NCBI RefSeq assembly: GCF_038096165.1
Contig: NZ_CP151076.1
Coordinates: 1,550,001-1,614,000, forward strand
DNA length: 64,000 bases
Source: Pseudomonas sp. G.S.17
Lineage (GTDB): Bacteria; Pseudomonadota; Gammaproteobacteria; Pseudomonadales; Pseudomonadaceae
Direction of reading: 5' to 3'
Under the pieces are notes generated by a model, which worked only from the letters and a program-made list of their open reading frames with translations, ran no database searches and was not told the DNA's origin. Position numbers and translations under genes: made by a program. Below are positions 46,713 through 55,289 of the stretch, piece after piece; positions within the stretch are counted from its first letter, which is position 1, and every line of letters begins with the position of its first letter.

Positions 46713-47651
46713 TCAGGCGCCAGCCTGATAGATGCTCGGGAGGACGATTTCATCGCTGCGGCGGATGCCCGTGGTGAATGAGCGGCACAGATCGAGAAAT
46801 TCGCGCATGGCGGAGGTTTGATACTTCTGCTTGTGCCAGATGAAGTAGAACTGCCTGATCAGGTCCAGCTCCGGCGTTTCAACGGCCACCAGGCTGCCGC
46901 GCCGGAAAGCATCGCGCAGGGCCAGCCGGGAAATGCAGCCAATTCCCAATCCCGATTCCACCGCACGCTTGATCGCCTCGGTGTGTTCCAGCTCCAGTCG
47001 CACATTGAGTGCATTGCGGTGATGGCGCATGGCTTGATCGAAGGTCAGGCGAGTGCCAGAGCCCTGCTCACGCAAGATCCAGGCTTCCTCGGTCAGCTGA
47101 TCGAGACTGGCATGGCCACGCTTGGCCAGCGGATGCTGCGGCGCACAGAACACCACCAGTTCGTCTTCGACCCAACGTTGCACTTCGATGTCCGGGTGCG
47201 TGCAATCGCCCTCAATCAGACCTAGATCAATTTCGTAGTGAGCGACTTGTTGCACGATATGCTCAGTGTTCTGTACGTGCAGCTTGACCTGACTTTCCGG
47301 GTGACGCTGCATGAAACTGCCGATCAGCAGGGTTGCCAGATAGTTACCAATAGTCAGCGTCGCGCCGACCGCCAGTGAGCCGAAACCGGATTTGCCGTTG
47401 AGCAGGTCCTCGATCTCCTTGGCCTGATCCAGCAGCGCCACGGCCTGGGGCAGTAACTGGCGGCCGGTGGCGTTGAGGCTCAAGCGTTTGCCAGCGCGGT
47501 CGAACAGCTGGCAGCTGGATTGGCGTTCCAGTTCGGTTATGGAGGTACTCGCCGCTGATTGCGACAGGGACAGCAGGATGGCCGCACGGGAAACACTTTC
47601 CTGTTGTGCGACGGCGACGAAGACCTGGAGTTGACGCAGAGTAAATCGCAT
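46713..47651 (-). CDS. finR: LysR-family regulator FinR
   Basis: Activates the divergent ferredoxin-NADP reductase gene in response to superoxide and other stress in P. putida and P. aeruginosa. The 312 aa product has an N-terminal HTH (VSRAAILLSLSQSAASTSIT, about residues 19-38) and a LysR substrate domain. The assignment comes from divergence with fpr, the P. aeruginosa PA3398-PA3397 order, and general similarity. Confidence 0.82.
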   Translation of the reverse strand: MRFTLRQLQVFVAVAQQESVSRAAILLSLSQSAASTSITELERQSSCQLFDRAGKRLSLNATGRQLLPQAVALLDQAKEIEDLLNGKSGFGSLAVGATLTIGNYLATLLIGSFMQRHPESQVKLHVQNTEHIVQQVAHYEIDLGLIEGDCTHPDIEVQRWVEDELVVFCAPQHPLAKRGHASLDQLTEEAWILREQGSGTRLTFDQAMRHHRNALNVRLELEHTEAIKRAVESGLGIGCISRLALRDAFRRGSLVAVETPELDLIRQFYFIWHKQKYQTSAMREFLDLCRSFTTGIRRSDEIVLPSIYQAGA

Positions 47652-47671
47652 ATCTATATAACCGATAACCT

Positions 47672-47699
47672 ATATCTTGATAATCCAGTTAACAGATAT
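47672..47699. promoter_or_regulatory. Candidate FinR operator in the finR-fpr gap
   Basis: ATATCT (47672-47677) and AGATAT (47694-47699) form a perfect inverted repeat with 16 bases between, in an AT-rich stretch 21 bases upstream of finR and 75 before fpr. LysR sites are usually AT-rich dyads like this. Other ATATCT/TATATA copies around 47650-47660 may add further half-sites. Confidence 0.4.
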
Positions 47700-47773
47700 T
47701 GTGTCTGCCACTAGAATATCGCGCAATAGCGCTCTTACCCGGCGCGGGTGAAATTTCAGGAGTTCCTACGTAC

Positions 47774-48553
47774 ATGAGCAACATGAACCACGAGCGTGTC
47801 CTTAGCGTCCATCACTGGAACGACACGCTCTTCAGTTTCAAGTGCACCCGCGACCCAGGTCTGCGTTTCGAGAACGGTCAGTTCGTCATGATCGGTCTGC
47901 AGCAGCCCAATGGCCGCCCGCTCATGCGCGCTTATTCGATTGCCAGCCCGAACTGGGAAGAGCATCTCGAGTTTTTCAGCATCAAGGTGCCGGACGGTCC
48001 CCTCACGTCGCAGCTGCAGCATTTGAAAGAAGGCGACGAGATCATCATCAGCAAGAAACCTACGGGTACGCTGGTGCTGGACGACCTCAAGCCGGGCAAG
48101 CATCTGTATCTGCTGAGCACCGGTACTGGCCTGGCGCCATTTATGAGCGTCATCCAGGACCCGGAAACCTACGAGCGTTTCGAAAAGGTCATCCTGTGCC
48201 ATGGCGTTCGTTATGTGAACGAAGTGGCCTACCGCGAATTCATCACCGAGCATCTGCCGCAGAACGAGTTCTTCGGTGAAGCCTTGCGTGACAAGTTGAT
48301 CTACTACCCGACCGTTACCCGCGAGCCTTTCGAAAACGAAGGCCGTCTGACCGATCTGATGCGCAGCGGCAAGCTGTTCAGCGATATTGGTCTGCCACCG
48401 ATCAATCCTCAGGATGATCGCGCGATGTTGTGCGGTAGCCCGAGCATGCTCGACGAAACCAGCGAAGTGCTCAACAGCTTCGGCCTGACCGTTTCGCCGC
48501 GTATGCGCGAGCCGGGTGATTACCTGATCGAGCGTGCGTTCGTCGAGAAGTAA
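47774..48553 (+). CDS. fpr: Ferredoxin-NADP+ reductase
   Basis: FAD flavoprotein moving electrons between NADPH and ferredoxin or flavodoxin, in oxidative-stress and iron-sulfur metabolism. At 259 aa from ATG 47774 (MSNMNHERVLSVHHWNDTL), with the FAD-binding LMRAYSIASP (about 48-57) and the NADP-binding LLSTGTGLAPFMSV (about 112-125). CAGGAG (47757-47762) is the ribosome binding site. FdxA in the same window is a possible partner. Confidence 0.95.
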   Translation: MSNMNHERVLSVHHWNDTLFSFKCTRDPGLRFENGQFVMIGLQQPNGRPLMRAYSIASPNWEEHLEFFSIKVPDGPLTSQLQHLKEGDEIIISKKPTGTLVLDDLKPGKHLYLLSTGTGLAPFMSVIQDPETYERFEKVILCHGVRYVNEVAYREFITEHLPQNEFFGEALRDKLIYYPTVTREPFENEGRLTDLMRSGKLFSDIGLPPINPQDDRAMLCGSPSMLDETSEVLNSFGLTVSPRMREPGDYLIERAFVEK

Positions 48554-48613
48554 GCGACGTGCGCAGCTGAATTACAACGTGGGATGTGCTGCAAGGTACA
48601 TCGCGCTTGTGAC

Positions 48614-48654
48614 GAAAAAACCGCCTGGGGGTCACGGACCAGGCGGTTTTTTTG
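48614..48654. terminator. fpr terminator
   Basis: GAAAAAACCGCCTGG and CCAGGCGGTTTTTTT form an 11-bp or longer stem around GGGTCACGGA, with a seven-T run. It lies between the convergent fpr and trmO genes and is A/T-flanked on both sides, so it serves both. Confidence 0.85.
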
Positions 48655-48683
48655 TGGGCGACGTTTGGTAGGGCGGCTGCGAC

Positions 48684-49388
48684 TCAGCTGGTGGCCGGAA
48701 TGACCTCAAGCACGCGAATCAGCCCGGCTTGCGGATAATGCCAGCGCACATCCAGATCCCACAGCTGCGCACCGTAGCGACGCTCCGGCGTCGGCACTTG
48801 ATAAGCCGGTCTCGGGTCTTGAGCCAGGCATTGCTCGATCAGCTCCACCAATGGCTCACCCAGACGCAGCGCGTGTTCATGAGCCTGACGCAGCGCCTCA
48901 TCCGCCCACTGAACCGGGATCAGCTCAGGCGCGGCACTGGCGATGGTGTTGCTCGCAGTCGGCACGCTGTCGGCGTAAGGCACGTAGGGTTTGATGTCCA
49001 GCACCGGCGTGCCGTCCAGCAAGTCGATGCCGGACAACCACAGGCGTCCGGCTTCAACCTTGTCCAGCTTGACCACTGACTGGCCGATGCCATTGGGGCG
49101 ATGAGTCGCGCGAGTGGCGAACACGCCCATGGATTGATTGCCGCCCAGACGCGGCGGGCGCACTTTCAGGCGCGGCTTGTCTTCCAGTGCCAGGTGAAAC
49201 AGGAACAATAGCCAGACATGGCTGACCTGTTCCAGACCCTGCACGGCGTCGCCCTGATCAAACGGCGCCACCAGTTCCAGCACGCCGCGAGCCGCCGGAG
49301 CGAGCTGAGGCTGACGCGGGATGGCGAACTTCTCCTTGAAGCAGGAGCGCACGTAGCCGATGGGGGAGACGTTGTAGGAATCAGGCAT
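48684..49388 (-). CDS. trmO: tRNA (N6-threonylcarbamoyladenosine(37)-N6)-methyltransferase TrmO
   Basis: SAM-dependent enzyme converting t6A37 to m6t6A37 in tRNA-Thr. The 234 aa product has the TsaA-fold N-terminus SPIGYVRSCFKEKFAIPRQP, RATHRPNGIGQSVVKL (about residues 91-106) and DGTPVLDIKPYVPYAD. Convergent with fpr. The palindromic repeat at 49427 lies just upstream. Confidence 0.9.
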   Translation of the reverse strand: MPDSYNVSPIGYVRSCFKEKFAIPRQPQLAPAARGVLELVAPFDQGDAVQGLEQVSHVWLLFLFHLALEDKPRLKVRPPRLGGNQSMGVFATRATHRPNGIGQSVVKLDKVEAGRLWLSGIDLLDGTPVLDIKPYVPYADSVPTASNTIASAAPELIPVQWADEALRQAHEHALRLGEPLVELIEQCLAQDPRPAYQVPTPERRYGAQLWDLDVRWHYPQAGLIRVLEVIPATS

Positions 49389-49426
49389 GAGGGTTCCGGC
49401 CAGTCATCGCAATTGAATGTCAATCC

Positions 49427-49478
49427 GTAGGACCGGCTTCAGCCGGGAGAATACCCTCCAGGCTGAAGCCGGTCCTAC
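49427..49478. repeat. Palindromic repeat, copy 2
   Basis: Left arm GTAGGACCGGCTTCAGCCGG; right arm GGCTGAAGCCGGTCCTAC. Compared with the other copies both arms carry a matched change (CTTCAGCC with GGCTGAAG in place of CTTTAGCC with GGCTAAAG). The inner part of the right arm (CCTCCAGG) is less perfect. Lies between trmO and the YehS-like gene. Confidence 0.85.
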
Positions 49479-49506
49479 AAGTCTGGGATCAAGGATGCCG
49501 TCTGGA

Positions 49507-49968
49507 TCAGCCGCGAACCCGCAAGGTCAAGCCTTTGAGGAAGTTGCGCAGCAACTGGTCGCCACAGGTGCGGTAGTTGCTGTGGCCGAACTTGCGGAAC
49601 AGGGCGCTCAGCTCCGGCTTGGACACCGGGAACTCGGCGGCCTTGAGGATGGCGTGCATGTCTTCTTCCTTGAGTTCGAAGGCCACACGCAGTTTTTTCA
49701 GGACCGTGTTGTTGGTGATCGGCAGTTCAATCGCTTGTGGCGCACGGCTGTCGTCCTTGCCGCGCTTGAAGATCACCAGGCCATCGAGGAAGTGCGCCAT
49801 GATTTCATCGCTGCAATCCAGATAACCTTCTTCGTCTTCTTTCTTCATGAAGGCGATCACGTCGGCCTTGGAAATTTCGAAGCCTGCCAGCTTGACGATA
49901 TCGACGATCTTGCCGTCGCTGATATCAAGCATGTAGCGCACGCTGCGCAGTACGTCATTGTTCATCAT
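49507..49968 (-). CDS. DUF1456 (YehS-like) protein
   Basis: A 153 aa protein of the YehS family made of two repeats of a helical domain: NNDVLRSVRYMLDISDGKIV with FMKKEDEEGYLDCSD, then NNTVLKKLRVAFELKEEDMH with LFRKFGHSNYRTCGD. It closely resembles E. coli YehS; no biochemical function is known for this family. The gene starts with two adjacent ATG codons (49968 and 49965); an AGGA lies 8-11 bases upstream. Same strand as the next gene upstream, with an 78-base gap. Confidence 0.85.
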   Translation of the reverse strand: MMNNDVLRSVRYMLDISDGKIVDIVKLAGFEISKADVIAFMKKEDEEGYLDCSDEIMAHFLDGLVIFKRGKDDSRAPQAIELPITNNTVLKKLRVAFELKEEDMHAILKAAEFPVSKPELSALFRKFGHSNYRTCGDQLLRNFLKGLTLRVRG

Positions 49969-50046
49969 GGTGTGTTCGAATCCTGGTGAGGCGGGTGTCA
50001 CGCCACAGAAGCGAGCCGCTGCAGCACTGAATGAGGAGTGCGTGGG

Positions 50047-50757
50047 TCAGAACTTTTCTTTCACGGTCATGTAGCGCCACTGGCCTTCGGGCAACTTGCC
50101 CATCGACACGCCGCCAATGCGGATGCGGCGCACCGAAACGATCTTCACGCCAACGGCTTCGCACAACTGAGCAATGATGCCCGGCTGCGGGTTTTTCATG
50201 GCGAAGCGCAGGCGGTTTTCGTTCTGCCAGCTGGCTTTGACCGCAGGCAATTCCTTGCCCTTGTAGGTCAGGCCGTGATTCAGGCGGTTCAAGCCGTGAG
50301 CCACCATGTCGCCGCTAATTTCGACGATGTATTCCTGCTCGATCTTGCTGCGATCATCCGTGAGCTTGCGCAGGATTTTCCAGTCCTGGCTGAACACCAT
50401 CAAGCCGCTGGCATTGGCCTGCAAGGTCGAAATGGGTTCAAGACGCAGAAAGTGCCCTTTGAGCGGACGCTTGCCGAAGCTGTGCTCTTCCGACAGGGTG
50501 CCCGGCGTGATCAGCGCCAGTGCATCGGCGTCGCTCATCGCTGCGGGTTTGTGCAGGATGATCGTTACCGGTTCCGGCGCATCGGCCTTGGCTGCCGGGC
50601 TGAGTTCAACGGTTTGCGTATCGACCTTGAACTGCGGTTCTTCGATGACTTCGCCATCCACGGTGACCCAGCCGCCTTCGATATACAGCTCAGCCTCCCG
50701 ACGGGAGCAGCCGATCAGCTCGATAAGACGTTTGGAGAGGCGGATGGGTTCTGACAT
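50047..50757 (-). CDS. RsuA/RluF-like pseudouridine synthase homologue with catalytic Asp replaced by Gln
   Basis: The 236 aa product has an N-terminal S4 RNA-binding domain (RLSKRLIELIGCSRREAELY, residues 6-25) and an RsuA/RluB/E/F-type synthase fold. In that family the catalytic Asp lies in a motif GRLDxxTxGL; here the aligned stretch is STLQANASGLMVF, so the Asp position is Gln and the preceding Arg is Thr. Downstream blocks are conserved (KIEQEYIVEI, LNHGLTYKGKELP, RRIRIGGVSMG). Catalysis by the usual route is therefore unlikely; it may bind RNA without modifying it. No frameshift is visible and the ORF is intact. Confidence 0.85.
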   Translation of the reverse strand: MSEPIRLSKRLIELIGCSRREAELYIEGGWVTVDGEVIEEPQFKVDTQTVELSPAAKADAPEPVTIILHKPAAMSDADALALITPGTLSEEHSFGKRPLKGHFLRLEPISTLQANASGLMVFSQDWKILRKLTDDRSKIEQEYIVEISGDMVAHGLNRLNHGLTYKGKELPAVKASWQNENRLRFAMKNPQPGIIAQLCEAVGVKIVSVRRIRIGGVSMGKLPEGQWRYMTVKEKF

Positions 50758-50862
50758 GACAAAGAGCCGTTACTTGAGAGAAAGGCGATTATTGTACCCG
50801 TGCACGCCCGGTTAATCGCGGCAACATTGCAAATGGGCTGGAATCAGTGGTGACGGCTCGAT

Positions 50863-50893
50863 TGTTGGAGCGAGGCTTGCCCGCGAAGCGGCA
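50863..50893. repeat. REP-type half unit
   Basis: GTTGGAGCGAGGCTTGCCCG followed by CGAAG matches the GGAGCGAGCTTGC class of Pseudomonas REPs, also seen at 55131-55205. No matching partner arm is close, so this appears to be a single or decayed unit next to palindrome copy 3. Confidence 0.5.
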
Positions 50894-50940
50894 TACCCAC
50901 GTCTCGGGAACATCGCGATGTCGGCCAGCACACAGGACCC

Positions 50941-51030
50941 GTAGGACCGGCTTTAGCCGGGAGGGCGGAAGGTCTGACGACGCAACTACTGAGAATGTAC
51001 CGGCCTCTTCCCGGCTAAAGCCGGTCCTAC
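50941..51030. repeat. Palindromic repeat, copy 3 (long-spacer form)
   Basis: GTAGGACCGGCTTTAGCCGG then GAGGGCGG (50941-50968) is repeated inverted at 51004-51030 as CCTCTTCCCGGCTAAAGCCG then GTCCTAC. The arms are separated by about 35 bases instead of 6, so this may be two facing units or an expanded loop. Its right end supplies the stop codon of the acetyltransferase gene. Confidence 0.8.
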
Positions 51031-51491
51031 GGTTTGCCCCCGTTGCGCAAACGCATGCGCAACATCGGATACGGCTGGCCCAGTCCATCAACCTCGGTAC
51101 GGCTGACCACTTCGAACCCATGCTTTAGATAGAAGCCCAGCGCCTGCGGGTTCTGCTCGTTGACGTCCAGTTCTTCTATACCGAAATGTTCGATGGCATG
51201 GGCCAGCAGCCGTTTTCCCAGGCCCTCGCCGCGATGTGCGGGATCAATGAAAAGCATCTCCAGCTTGGTCCTGCTGACGCCGGCAAAACCGGTGATGTTC
51301 ATGTGTACATCCCGACAGCAGAACAGCGTAACGCTGTCCAGATAGCGCGAGAGCAGCAGGCTCTTGAGGATCGAGATATACGAGTCGGGAAGAAAGTCGT
51401 GGGTGGCACGGACCGAGTCTTCCCAAACCTGCGTCAGTTTCGGATATTCGTTCTTGTTGGGGATGAAAATCTCGTGGTGCTGGTAGTGCAT
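51027..51491 (-). CDS. GNAT-family N-acetyltransferase (YjaB-like)
   Basis: A 154 aa acetyl-CoA-dependent acetyltransferase. The acetyl-CoA loop is PAHRGEGLGKRLL (about residues 86-98). VWEDSVRATHDFLP near residue 22 and NEQNPQALGFYLKHGFEVV plus GLGQPYPMLRM towards the end match E. coli YjaB closely. The substrate is unknown. Its TAG stop lies in the last bases of palindrome copy 3, so the C-terminal few residues (RNGGKP) border or lie in repeat-associated sequence. Confidence 0.85.
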   Translation of the reverse strand: MHYQHHEIFIPNKNEYPKLTQVWEDSVRATHDFLPDSYISILKSLLLSRYLDSVTLFCCRDVHMNITGFAGVSRTKLEMLFIDPAHRGEGLGKRLLAHAIEHFGIEELDVNEQNPQALGFYLKHGFEVVSRTEVDGLGQPYPMLRMRLRNGGKP

Positions 51492-51546
51492 GAGCCTGGC
51501 TCCGTCTGGCCGCTGAGCAAAGAAAAGTCGCCAGCCTGTTCGACCT

Positions 51547-51578
51547 ATAAAAAGCCCCGCCGTTTGAAGGGCAGGGCT
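51547..51578 (-). terminator. rimO terminator
   Basis: On the reverse strand AGCCCTGCC and GGCGGGGCT form a 9-bp stem with one mismatch and an 8-base loop, followed by a T-run (TTTTTAT). It lies 29 bases after the rimO stop and before the acetyltransferase start. Confidence 0.75.
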
Positions 51579-51606
51579 GATTTTACTTCAGGCTACGAAC
51601 AGGCGA

Positions 51607-52950
51607 TCAGAGCAGGTCCGCCCACAGATCGTATTCATCGGCGTCGGTCACGCGGCACATGATCTTGTCGCCGGGTTTGACCTGGCTGTCGGCTTCGAGG
51701 GCGATATAAACATTACCGTCGATTTCCGGGGCATCGAAGAAGCAGCGGCCTACCGCGCCTTGCTCGTCGACTTCATCGATCAGCACTTCGATTTCCTTGC
51801 CGATCTTCATTTGCAGGCGCGCTGCGCTGATGGCTTGTTGATGGGCCATGAAACGATCCCAGCGATCCTGTTTGATCTCGTCCGGAACAATCGGTGCGTC
51901 CAGCAGGTTGGCCGGAGCGCCTTCGACCGGGGAGTACTGGAAGCAGCCAACGCGATCGAGTTGTGCTTCGGTCAGCCATTCAAGCAGATACTGGAAGTCT
52001 TCTTCGGTTTCACCCGGGAAGCCGACGATGAATGTCGAACGGATGATCAGGTCCGGACACTGTTCGCGCCAGTTCTTGATGCGCGCCAGAGTCTTGTCTT
52101 CAAAGGCCGGGCGTTTCATCAGCTTGAGGATTTTCGGGCTGGCATGCTGGAACGGGATATCCAGATACGGCAGGATTTTCCCGGCAGCCATCAGCGGAAT
52201 CAGTTCATCGACGTGCGGATACGGGTACACATAATGCAGGCGAACCCAGACGCCCAGTGAACTGAGGGCCTGGCACAGTTCAGTCATGCGCGTCTTGACC
52301 GGCGCGCCGTTCCAGAAACCGGTGCGGTATTTGACGTCGACGCCATAAGCGCTGGTGTCCTGGGAAATCACCAGCAGCTCTTTGACGCCAGCCTTGACCA
52401 GACGCTGCGCTTCATCAAGCACATCACCCACCGGACGGCTGACCAGTTTGCCGCGCATCGACGGGATGATGCAGAAGCTGCAGCTGTGGTTGCAGCCTTC
52501 GGAAATCTTCAGGTAGGCGTAATGGCGCGGAGTCAGCTTGACGCCTTGCGGCGGCACCAGGTCGATCAGCGGGTTGTGATTGAGGTTCGGCGGCGCGGCG
52601 TCGTGGACGGCATTGACCACTTGCTCGTACTGCTGCGGCCCGGTTACGGCCAGAACACTGGGGTGCACGTTGCGGATGACACTTTCATCGACGCCCATGC
52701 AACCGGTCACGATCACTTTGCCGTTTTCGGCAAGGGCTTCGCCGATCACTTCCAGGGACTCAGCCTTGGCGGTGTCGATGAACCCACAGGTGTTGACGAC
52801 AACGACGTCGGCATCCTGATAGGTCGCGACCACTTCGTAGCCTTCCATGCGCAGTTGAGTAAGGATGCGCTCGGAGTCCACAAGGGCCTTCGGGCAACCC
52901 AGGGAAACAAAGCCAACCTTCGGGGCGGAAGGCGTGATAACGGTGGACAT
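51607..52950 (-). CDS. rimO: Ribosomal protein S12 methylthiotransferase RimO
   Basis: Radical-SAM enzyme that adds a methylthio group to Asp89 of ribosomal protein S12. The 447 aa product has the UPF0004 domain ([14 protein letters not shown] at residues 14-27, with cluster Cys), the radical-SAM motif [11 protein letters not shown] near residue 155, and a C-terminal TRAM domain. Divergent from kup across 274 bases without a gene or a clear promoter. Confidence 0.97.
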   Translation of the reverse strand: MSTVITPSAPKVGFVSLGCPKALVDSERILTQLRMEGYEVVATYQDADVVVVNTCGFIDTAKAESLEVIGEALAENGKVIVTGCMGVDESVIRNVHPSVLAVTGPQQYEQVVNAVHDAAPPNLNHNPLIDLVPPQGVKLTPRHYAYLKISEGCNHSCSFCIIPSMRGKLVSRPVGDVLDEAQRLVKAGVKELLVISQDTSAYGVDVKYRTGFWNGAPVKTRMTELCQALSSLGVWVRLHYVYPYPHVDELIPLMAAGKILPYLDIPFQHASPKILKLMKRPAFEDKTLARIKNWREQCPDLIIRSTFIVGFPGETEEDFQYLLEWLTEAQLDRVGCFQYSPVEGAPANLLDAPIVPDEIKQDRWDRFMAHQQAISAARLQMKIGKEIEVLIDEVDEQGAVGRCFFDAPEIDGNVYIALEADSQVKPGDKIMCRVTDADEYDLWADLL

Positions 52951-53224
52951 GGCGAACCTCGGCGTAAGTGGTGCGTCGGCACCGGCTGGGCGTTGGTATC
53001 CGATAGCGGATACGTGCGCCTCTGGTCAAAAAGTGCGCAATTTTAGCGGTCAGTCCTGCGATTGACCAGCTTTATGCAGAGAATTACGACGAGTGCTGCG
53101 CTATGCTTCGCGGCGTTACGGGATATGTCGAATTCGCTGGCTTCGATGGCACCTGATAAGTGTCGGCAGGCTCAAAGCATCATCTTGTGTCGAGTGGCGC
53201 GAGCCTTGGTTTCTGGAGTGGTAG

Positions 53225-55123
53225 ATGAGTCAAGCAAGCAGTCAGGCTGAGACCGGGCAAAGCGCAGCCAAACCCTTGAGTTTGCTGATGGCGGCGGTGG
53301 GCGTGGTATATGGCGATATCGGCACCAGCCCGTTGTATACCCTCAAGGAAGTGTTTCAGGGTGGTTATGGCGTAGAGGTCACACACGACGCGGTGCTGGG
53401 CATTCTGTCATTGATCTTCTGGTCGCTGATCTGGGTGGTCTCGTTCAAGTACATGGTGTTCATCCTGCGCGCTGACAACCAGGGCGAGGGCGGCATCATG
53501 GCGCTCACCGCCCTGGCGCGACGGGCCTCGGCGAGCAAGCCGAAACTGCAGGCGGTCATGGTGGTATTCGGCTTGTTCGGTGCGGCGCTGTTTTACGGCG
53601 ACAGCATGATCACCCCGGCGATTTCCGTGCTGTCGGCCATGGAAGGTATGGAACTGGCTTTCGATGGACTCGAGCGCTGGGTAGTACCCATGGCGCTGGT
53701 GGTGCTGGTCGGGCTGTTCCTGATTCAGCGGCACGGCACGGCGCGCATCGGTGTGTTGTTCGGTCCGGTCATGGTGACCTGGTTCGTGGTGCTGGGCTTG
53801 CTGGGCATTCATGGCATTTTGCGCCAGCCGGAAGTGCTGCACGCCATGAACCCACTGTGGGCCGTGCGCTTCTTTATCGTCCATCCGGGCATTGGCGTGG
53901 CGATCCTTGGTGCAGTGGTGCTGGCGCTGACCGGTGCCGAAGCGCTGTATGCCGACATGGGCCACTTCGGCCGCAAGCCGATTGCTCGCGCCTGGTTCCT
54001 CCTGGTGTTGCCAGCGCTGGTGCTCAACTATTTCGGTCAGGGCGCCCTGGTGCTCGAAGACCCGGAAGCCGCGCGCAACCCGTTCTACCTGTTGGCGCCG
54101 AGCTGGGCGCTGTTGCCGCTGGTGGGGCTGTCAACGCTGGCGACGGTCATTGCGTCTCAGGCGGTGATTTCCGGCGCGTTTTCCATGACGTTGCAGGCGA
54201 TCCAGCTCGGTTACATCCCACGCATGCATATTCAGCACACCTCCAGCGATGCCCAGGGCCAGATCTATATCGGTGCGGTCAACTGGTCGTTGATGGTTGG
54301 CGTGATTCTGCTGGTGCTGGGTTTCGAGTCTTCCGGCGCGCTGGCTTCGGCCTACGGCGTAGCGGTTACCGGCACGATGTTCTGCACCACGATTCTGGTG
54401 TCGTCGGTCATGCTGCTGTTGTGGAAATGGCCGGCATTCCTCGCCGTGCCCCTGTTGCTGTGTCTTCTGCTGGTGGACAGCCTGTTCTTCGCCGCCAACG
54501 TGCCGAAGGTGATTCAAGGCGGGGCATTCCCGGTAATCGCCGGCGTTGTGTTGTTTATCCTGATGACCACCTGGAAGCGCGGCAAGCAGTTGCTGGTGGA
54601 TCGTATCGACGAAGGCGGGTTGCCATTGCCGATCTTCATCAGCAGCATCAAGGTCCAGCCGCCGCATCGGGTGCAGGGCACAGCGGTATTTCTCACTGCC
54701 CGCGCCGATGCCGTCCCACATGCATTGCTGCATAACCTGCTGCATAACCAGGTGCTGCATGAACAAGTGGTGTTGCTGACCGTGGTTTACGAAGACACGC
54801 CGCGAGTACCGGCGCAGCGTCGATTTGAAGTCGAGGCCTATGGCGAAGGCTTTTATCGGGTGATCCTGCATTTCGGCTTCATCGACGAGCCGGACGTACC
54901 GGCCGCGCTGAGCCTGTGTCATTTGAAGGAACTGGACTTCAGCCCGATGCGCACCACGTACTTCCTCAGTCGCGAGACAGTGATCCCGTCGAAAATGGTC
55001 GGCATGGCGCGCTGGCGCGAGGCGCTGTTCGCTTTCATGCTCAAGAACGCCAACGGCAACCTGCGCTTCTTCAAGCTGCCGTTCAACCGGGTGATCGAGT
55101 TGGGTACGCAGGTGGAAATGTAA
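53225..55123 (+). CDS. kup: Low-affinity potassium transporter Kup
   Basis: Inner-membrane K+/H+ symporter. The 632 aa protein begins with a hydrophilic stretch, then [20 protein letters not shown] (about residues 20-39), the family hallmark, about 12 membrane segments to residue 440 and a cytosolic C-terminal domain of about 190 residues. ATG 53225 follows TGGAGTGGTAG. Monocistronic, ending in a strong hairpin after a REP-like stretch. Confidence 0.95.
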   Translation: MSQASSQAETGQSAAKPLSLLMAAVGVVYGDIGTSPLYTLKEVFQGGYGVEVTHDAVLGILSLIFWSLIWVVSFKYMVFILRADNQGEGGIMALTALARRASASKPKLQAVMVVFGLFGAALFYGDSMITPAISVLSAMEGMELAFDGLERWVVPMALVVLVGLFLIQRHGTARIGVLFGPVMVTWFVVLGLLGIHGILRQPEVLHAMNPLWAVRFFIVHPGIGVAILGAVVLALTGAEALYADMGHFGRKPIARAWFLLVLPALVLNYFGQGALVLEDPEAARNPFYLLAPSWALLPLVGLSTLATVIASQAVISGAFSMTLQAIQLGYIPRMHIQHTSSDAQGQIYIGAVNWSLMVGVILLVLGFESSGALASAYGVAVTGTMFCTTILVSSVMLLLWKWPAFLAVPLLLCLLLVDSLFFAANVPKVIQGGAFPVIAGVVLFILMTTWKRGKQLLVDRIDEGGLPLPIFISSIKVQPPHRVQGTAVFLTARADAVPHALLHNLLHNQVLHEQVVLLTVVYEDTPRVPAQRRFEVEAYGEGFYRVILHFGFIDEPDVPAALSLCHLKELDFSPMRTTYFLSRETVIPSKMVGMARWREALFAFMLKNANGNLRFFKLPFNRVIELGTQVEM

Positions 55124-55130
55124 TCCTTCT

Positions 55131-55205
55131 GTGTGGGAGCGAGCTTGCGAGGCAATCTTCCTGGTTACACAGGGTCGACGTCTCGCCAACAAGTTGGCTC
55201 CTACG
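55131..55205. repeat. REP-type palindrome after kup
   Basis: GTGGGAGCGAGCTTGCGAGG at the left and TCGCCAACAAGTTGGCTCCT then ACG at the right form facing REP-like ends (GGGAGC with GCTCCT) around a variable middle. Typical Pseudomonas extragenic REP pair. Confidence 0.6.
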
Positions 55206-55230
55206 GAGCGTGATCGGTTTCTGCAGATAT

Positions 55231-55272
55231 AAAAAAATCCCCGCACCTCGATAAGGTTGCGGGGATTTTTTT
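55231..55272. terminator. Bidirectional terminator between kup and virJ
   Basis: AAAAAAATCCCCGCA and TGCGGGGATTTTTTT form a long perfect stem around CCTCGATAAGGT, with A- and T-runs outside. Serves the convergent kup and virJ genes. Confidence 0.9.
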
Positions 55273-55289
55273 ATGCCTTGCGCAAGCTT

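Noticed and set aside
52951..53224. A riboswitch or strong leader structure upstream of kup
   Set aside because: The gap shows no long stems or known aptamer sequence; only ordinary divergent promoter space.
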